The notes under the pieces are model-generated. The model did no database searches. It worked only from the letters and a program-made list of their open reading frames with translations, and had not been told where the DNA came from. The position numbers and the translations under genes were made by a program. This document shows positions 42,531-45,925 of a stretch of 45,925 bases of DNA, piece after piece (positions within the stretch are counted from its first letter, which is position 1; each line of letters begins with the position of its first letter). Origin of the DNA: Sphingomonas sp. Leaf22 (GTDB lineage: Bacteria; Pseudomonadota; Alphaproteobacteria; Sphingomonadales; Sphingomonadaceae); assembly GCF_001421715.1 (NCBI RefSeq), contig NZ_LMKP01000041.1, positions 280,929 to 326,853 of the forward strand, read 5' to 3'.

Positions 42531-42976
42531 GGCCGGCGCTTCAGCAGGGCGCTGCGCAGGCAGCGGCAGACGATCTCGCCCCGCTGGTTATGCAGTTCAT
42601 GGGTGAAGGTCACGATGCCGGCATCGGGGCGTGATCGACTGTCCTTCAGTGCGGTGACTTCGGTGGTGGCGCGCAGCGTGTCGCCGAGAAATACCGGCTT
42701 GGGCATCATCAACTGGTCATAGCCGAGATTGGCGACGAGCGTCCCCAGCGTCGTCTCCCCGACCGACAGCCCGACCATCAGCGCGAAGGTGAAGGTACCG
42801 TTGACAAGGATCTGGCCGAACTCCGACGCCTTCGCCGCCTCCGCATCGATGTGCAGCGGTTGCGGGTTGTGGGTCATCGCCGAGAACAGCAGATTGTCGG
42901 TTTCGGTCACGGTCCGGCGGACCGGGTGCTCGATCCGGTCGCCGATCTGCCATTCGTCGTAGAAGCGGCCGGTCAT
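42527..42976 (-). CDS. MaoC-family (R)-specific enoyl-CoA hydratase
   Basis: A 149-residue hot-dog-fold protein: FYDEWQIGDRIEHPVRRTVT, then the active-site helix LFSAMTHNPQPLHIDAEAAK with H..D (THNPQPLHID), and FGQILVNGTFTFALMVGLSV. Paired with a CitE-like lyase, it may act as a mesaconyl-CoA or other enoyl-CoA hydratase. The stop overlaps the citE-like start and the start overlaps the carboxylase stop, so expression is tightly coupled. Confidence 0.93.
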   Translation of the reverse strand: MTGRFYDEWQIGDRIEHPVRRTVTETDNLLFSAMTHNPQPLHIDAEAAKASEFGQILVNGTFTFALMVGLSVGETTLGTLVANLGYDQLMMPKPVFLGDTLRATTEVTALKDSRSRPDAGIVTFTHELHNQRGEIVCRCLRSALLKRRP

Positions 42977-44832
42977 GCGTCGGCCTTTGCGATGCGGACG
43001 AGTATCACGCCTTCGGCAACCTGTGCGCCTTCGCGCGCGGACAGGTCGGCGACGATGCCGTCGAACGGGCTGAGCAGCGCCTGTTCCATTTTCATCGCCT
43101 CCAATACCACCAGCCGCTGTCCGGCGGTGACGCGGTCCCCCGCGGTGACCGTCACCGCGACGATACGGCCGGGCATGGGGGACAGGATCGCGCCGTCGCC
43201 GGCACTTGCCGCCCCACCCTGTCCCGCGACCGGCGCGGCGAAGGGAAAGGCCTCGCCATCCGCGAACAGGACGCGTTCGGGGCCGACCTGTGCGACATGA
43301 CCGGCGGGGTGCGCCTCTGCCAGATGGGTGATGCCGCCGATCGCGACAGCGACGTTCCGGTCAGGCGCGGCGTTGAGGCGGAAGCCGGCAAGCGCGTGCC
43401 AAGGATCGGCGGGGTCGGTGGCGATCAGCGCGGCCGCGGCTCCGCCAATCGCCGTTTCGGGCGGGGTACCGGTCGGGACGAGCGCGTCGAGATGCCGTTC
43501 GATGAAGCCGGTATCGATCCGGGCGGCGACGAAATCGGCATGGCCGGCACAGCGGGCGAGGAAGGCGGCGTTGGTGCGGACCGGCCACACCTGTACCGAC
43601 GCGGCGGCCCTTGCCAGCGCGGCGGCGGCGGCGGTGCGGGTCGGGCGGTGGACGATCAGCTTGGCGATCATCGGGTCGTAATGCGGCGTCACCGCATCAC
43701 CCTGTCGCACGCCGGCATCGACACGGACGTCGTCGGGGAGCTTGAGATGCGTGAGCAGGCCCGTCGAGGGGAGGAAGCCGGTGGCCGGGTTCTCGGCATA
43801 GAGGCGCGCCTCCATCGCCCAGCCGTCGATCGACAACTGGTCCTGCCGCAGCGGCAGGGGTTCGCCCGATGCGACGCGCAGCTGCCATTCGACCAGATCG
43901 GTGCCGGTGATCGCTTCGGTCACCGGGTGTTCGACCTGAAGCCGGGTGTTCATCTCCATGAACCAGATGCGGTCGGCGGAGAGGCCCTGCGATCCGTCGG
44001 CGATGAACTCGATCGTTCCCGCCCCGACATAGTCGACCGCGCGCGCCGCGCGGACCGCGGCGTCGCAGACGGCGGCGCGGGTCGTGGCGTCCATGCCGGG
44101 CGCGGGTGCTTCCTCGATCACCTTCTGGTGGCGGCGTTGCAACGAGCAGTCGCGTTCGAACAGGTGGACGGCGTTGCCATGGGTGTCGCCGAAGACCTGC
44201 ACCTCGATATGGCGGGGCGACAGGATGTATTTCTCGATCAGCACCCGGTCGTCGCCGAACGCCGCCGCTGCCTCGCGGTGGCAGCTGTCAAGCGCCTCTG
44301 CGAAGGCGGCGGGGGCGTCGACGCGGCGCATCCCCTTGCCGCCGCCGCCGGCCACCGCCTTGATGAGCACCGGATAGCCGATCGCGTCGGCCTCGGCGGC
44401 GAGGCGGTCGGGCGACTGGTCCTCGCCCAGATAGCCGGGGGTGACGGGCACGCCGGCGGCGATCATCCGCGCCTTGGCTGCGTCCTTCAGGCCCATCGCC
44501 CGGATCGCGGACGCGGGGGCGCCGATCCAGACCAGGCCGGCAGCGGTAACGGCTTCGGCGAATTCGGCATTTTCGGACAGGAAGCCATAGCCGGGATGGA
44601 TCGCCGCCGCTCCCGTAGCGCGGGCGGCGGCGAGGATTTTCGATCCGTCGAGATAGCTTTCGCGCGCCGGGGCCGGACCGATGCAGACGGCTTCGTCGGC
44701 TTCGGTGACGAAGGGCAGGCCGGCATCGACGTCGCTATGGACGGCGATGGTGCGGATGCCGAGGCGGCGGGCGGTGCGGAGGATACGGCGGGCGATTTCG
44801 CCGCGATTGGCGATCAGCAGCGATTCAATCAT
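42973..44832 (-). CDS. Biotin-carrying acyl-CoA carboxylase subunit, probably methylcrotonyl-CoA
   Basis: A 619-residue protein with a biotin carboxylase part (about 1-445: LLIANRGEIARRILRTARRL, then ATP-grasp loop VAGGGGKGMRRV, and FMEMNTRLQVEHPVTEAITG) and a C-terminal biotinyl domain with EAMKM (Lys 581). Its domain order and length match alpha subunits of methylcrotonyl-CoA (or geranyl-CoA/acyl-CoA) carboxylases. With MaoC and CitE downstream it fits leucine/isovalerate breakdown. The beta subunit is not in the window; it may lie further right. The ATG at 44832 follows GGAGGT with 5 nt spacing inside the end of the 39-aa gene. Confidence 0.93.
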   Translation of the reverse strand: MIESLLIANRGEIARRILRTARRLGIRTIAVHSDVDAGLPFVTEADEAVCIGPAPARESYLDGSKILAAARATGAAAIHPGYGFLSENAEFAEAVTAAGLVWIGAPASAIRAMGLKDAAKARMIAAGVPVTPGYLGEDQSPDRLAAEADAIGYPVLIKAVAGGGGKGMRRVDAPAAFAEALDSCHREAAAAFGDDRVLIEKYILSPRHIEVQVFGDTHGNAVHLFERDCSLQRRHQKVIEEAPAPGMDATTRAAVCDAAVRAARAVDYVGAGTIEFIADGSQGLSADRIWFMEMNTRLQVEHPVTEAITGTDLVEWQLRVASGEPLPLRQDQLSIDGWAMEARLYAENPATGFLPSTGLLTHLKLPDDVRVDAGVRQGDAVTPHYDPMIAKLIVHRPTRTAAAAALARAAASVQVWPVRTNAAFLARCAGHADFVAARIDTGFIERHLDALVPTGTPPETAIGGAAAALIATDPADPWHALAGFRLNAAPDRNVAVAIGGITHLAEAHPAGHVAQVGPERVLFADGEAFPFAAPVAGQGGAASAGDGAILSPMPGRIVAVTVTAGDRVTAGQRLVVLEAMKMEQALLSPFDGIVADLSAREGAQVAEGVILVRIAKADA

Positions 44833-44948
44833 TCGGCACCTCCGAAGTTGGCGAAGGTGTCACGTATCGACACTTTGCGAGCGCCAGCGGCGATGCGCCC
44901 GACGGGCGGGACAGGATAGGTCGGGCCGGCGGTGTAGGAAAGCGTCAT
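44829..44948 (-). CDS. 39-aa peptide gene between DUF3088 and carboxylase
   Basis: A 39-codon frame from ATG 44948: it begins MTLSYTAGPTYPVPPVGRIA and ends NFGGAE. It has a clear GGAGG 7 nt upstream of its ATG (inside the end of the DUF3088 gene, ATGA overlap). Its own last codons hold the GGAGGT of the carboxylase gene, and its stop overlaps that ATG. Pro-rich start, a basic patch (GARKVSIRD) and no membrane helix. I do not recognise a family. The coupling on both sides argues that it is translated. Confidence 0.75.
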   Translation of the reverse strand: MTLSYTAGPTYPVPPVGRIAAGARKVSIRDTFANFGGAE

Positions 44949-45850
44949 GGATGCGCCTCCGGAAAGCCATGGCGGATGTGAAGTGCGTGGAGCAGGCGCT
45001 TGAAATCGCTGACGAAGCGGATGTCACCATACCGACCGTCCGACAGGCCCGCATCGGCACCGGCCCCAAGGACGAGCAGCGGCAGGTTCTGATGCGCCTC
45101 CCCCACCACCGCGACCACCGCGTCGCGGGGACGCGGATAGGGAATGCGGACCACCTCGATCAGCGACGCCTTGTCCGGGAAGCGCGCGAGGAGGCCGTCG
45201 ACGGTGATGCAGTCGCGGCAATAGAAGCTGCGGCCGGGATAGGCCGGGTCGTCGAACTGCGGGTCGAGCAAGTACAGGCGGTCGCGCATGGGATGTTCCG
45301 AAAACAGGGGGTCGGCGTCGGGATCGACATTGGTCGGCGAAGGATCGGTCGGTTGCAGCACCGGATCGGCGCGGGTGCCGAACATGGCGGCGGCGGCGAA
45401 AGCGAGGTCGCGGGCGCTGACATCGGGTGCCGAAACGGGTTGCGGCTGGAACGCGTCGGCGATCGCCGCGCGGGCGGCGACGGGATCGGGGGCGAAGGCG
45501 GCGGCCAGCCGCTGGGCGATCACCTCGGCATGGGCGGTAGTCGCCCTCGCCTCTGCCGACAGGGTGCCGCCGTCGCGCATCGGCACCGGCGCGGCGGCGA
45601 GTTGCGCCTCGACCTCCGCCGTCACGCGGGCGACGGTGTGGAGGAAATTCGACAGCGCGGTGCCGGGCGGCAGGCTGGCGATGGCGCGGGTGACCATGGC
45701 GAGGATCGCGTCATAGGCGACGCTGTCGATCCCGGTATTGGGTCCGGGGATGAAGCCGGGTGCCGGACCTGCGGGGGCTTTAGTGGGGACGAACGCCGGT
45801 TCGGTGAGCCTGGTGGGGCGGATCGGGGGGAGGTTGGAGATGGTGGTCAT
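44945..45850 (-). CDS. DUF3088 protein with a long N-terminal extension
   Basis: A 301-residue protein. The C-terminal part (about 188-301) matches DUF3088: MRDRLYLLDPQFDDPAYPGR, then SFYCRDCITVDGLLARFPDK, VVRIPYPRPRDAVVAVVGEA and HQNLPLLVLGAG. It has a thioredoxin-like C211-x-x-C214 pair. DUF3088 proteins are usually about 110-120 aa alone. The first 187 residues are Ala/Pro-rich (PPIRPTRLTEPAFVPTKAPA and GPAPGFIPGPNTG) with some helical stretches and are of unknown origin. It is the first visible gene of the acyl-CoA operon and overlaps the 39-aa gene. Confidence 0.85.
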   Translation of the reverse strand: MTTISNLPPIRPTRLTEPAFVPTKAPAGPAPGFIPGPNTGIDSVAYDAILAMVTRAIASLPPGTALSNFLHTVARVTAEVEAQLAAAPVPMRDGGTLSAEARATTAHAEVIAQRLAAAFAPDPVAARAAIADAFQPQPVSAPDVSARDLAFAAAAMFGTRADPVLQPTDPSPTNVDPDADPLFSEHPMRDRLYLLDPQFDDPAYPGRSFYCRDCITVDGLLARFPDKASLIEVVRIPYPRPRDAVVAVVGEAHQNLPLLVLGAGADAGLSDGRYGDIRFVSDFKRLLHALHIRHGFPEAHP

Positions 45851-45925
45851 ACGGCATCGCCCGCGGCGGATCGGTATCCGATCACGGCTTCGCCTCTCCC
45901 CTCTCTGAAAGGGAGGGGGCGGGGG
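45851..45925. other. Non-coding right edge with CT/GA-rich hairpin
   Basis: The stretch CCTCTCCCCTCTCTGAAAGGGAGG (45893-45916) can fold with a GAA loop and imperfect pairing. It resembles intergenic palindromes common in sphingomonads. It lies upstream of the DUF3088 gene and is cut by the window edge, so its function cannot be judged. Confidence 0.35.

Overview
The window comes from a high-GC alphaproteobacterium, most likely a member of the Sphingomonadaceae (Sphingomonas-like). The codon usage, the dense start/stop overlaps, the sphingomonad style of the flagellar genes and the MoxR/DUF58/SpoIIM/RDD block all point that way, but I had no 16S rRNA or database search, so the placement is inferred. 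I saw no rRNA, tRNA, CRISPR array or insertion sequence.

Region 1 (1-9008, minus strand) is one uninterrupted frame for a giant YD/RHS-repeat protein that runs off the left edge: 3002 codons with no stop. It carries two neighbouring copies of a beta-sandwich-like module near the N-terminus and a lone insertion of the secreted-protein NPDVxxxG repeat in the middle.

Region 2 (9141-28617) is a compact set of flagellar-type III export genes in two convergent operons. The plus operon is fliQ-fliR-flhB-flhA-TPR protein. The minus operon, read from right to left, is flgF-flgG-flgA/flgH fusion-flgI-flgB-flgC-fliE-fliF-(96-aa protein)-fliH-fliI-fliJ-fliK-flgD-flgE-fliM-like-fliN-fliO-fliP-fliA-TPR-(111-aa protein). 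Nearly every junction is a 1-8 nt overlap. The set encodes export gate, ATPase, rod, hook, P ring and L ring. FliG is absent from its usual place: a 96-codon gene sits between fliF and fliH. FliF is short (396 aa), lacking the beta-collar insert and the FliG-binding tail, and the FliM-like protein is only about 235 aa. No flagellin, FlgK/L, FliD or MotA/B is in the window. Either the rest lies elsewhere, or this is a reduced, possibly non-rotating, flagellum-derived apparatus. The giant YD-repeat gene is divergent from fliQ. I regard this as the most interesting content.

Region 3 (28618-33040) has a 420-bp non-coding stretch with a perfect 21-nt-arm inverted repeat, a small lipoprotein, a pair of secreted amidohydrolases (one of which has lost its HxH metal motif) and a polytopic membrane protein.

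Region 4 (33168-39101) is the DUF4129-DUF4350-MoxR-DUF58-SpoIIM-RDD operon, a MoxR AAA+/vWA-like membrane system. It is followed by a MASE1-PAS-GGDEF diguanylate cyclase and a small membrane protein.

Region 5 (41667-45850, minus strand) is an acyl-CoA catabolic operon: DUF3088 protein, an undescribed 39-aa peptide, the biotin-carrying subunit of methylcrotonyl-CoA carboxylase, a MaoC dehydratase and a CitE-like lyase. All are translationally coupled. It is probably part of a leucine/isovalerate degradation cluster that continues to the right.
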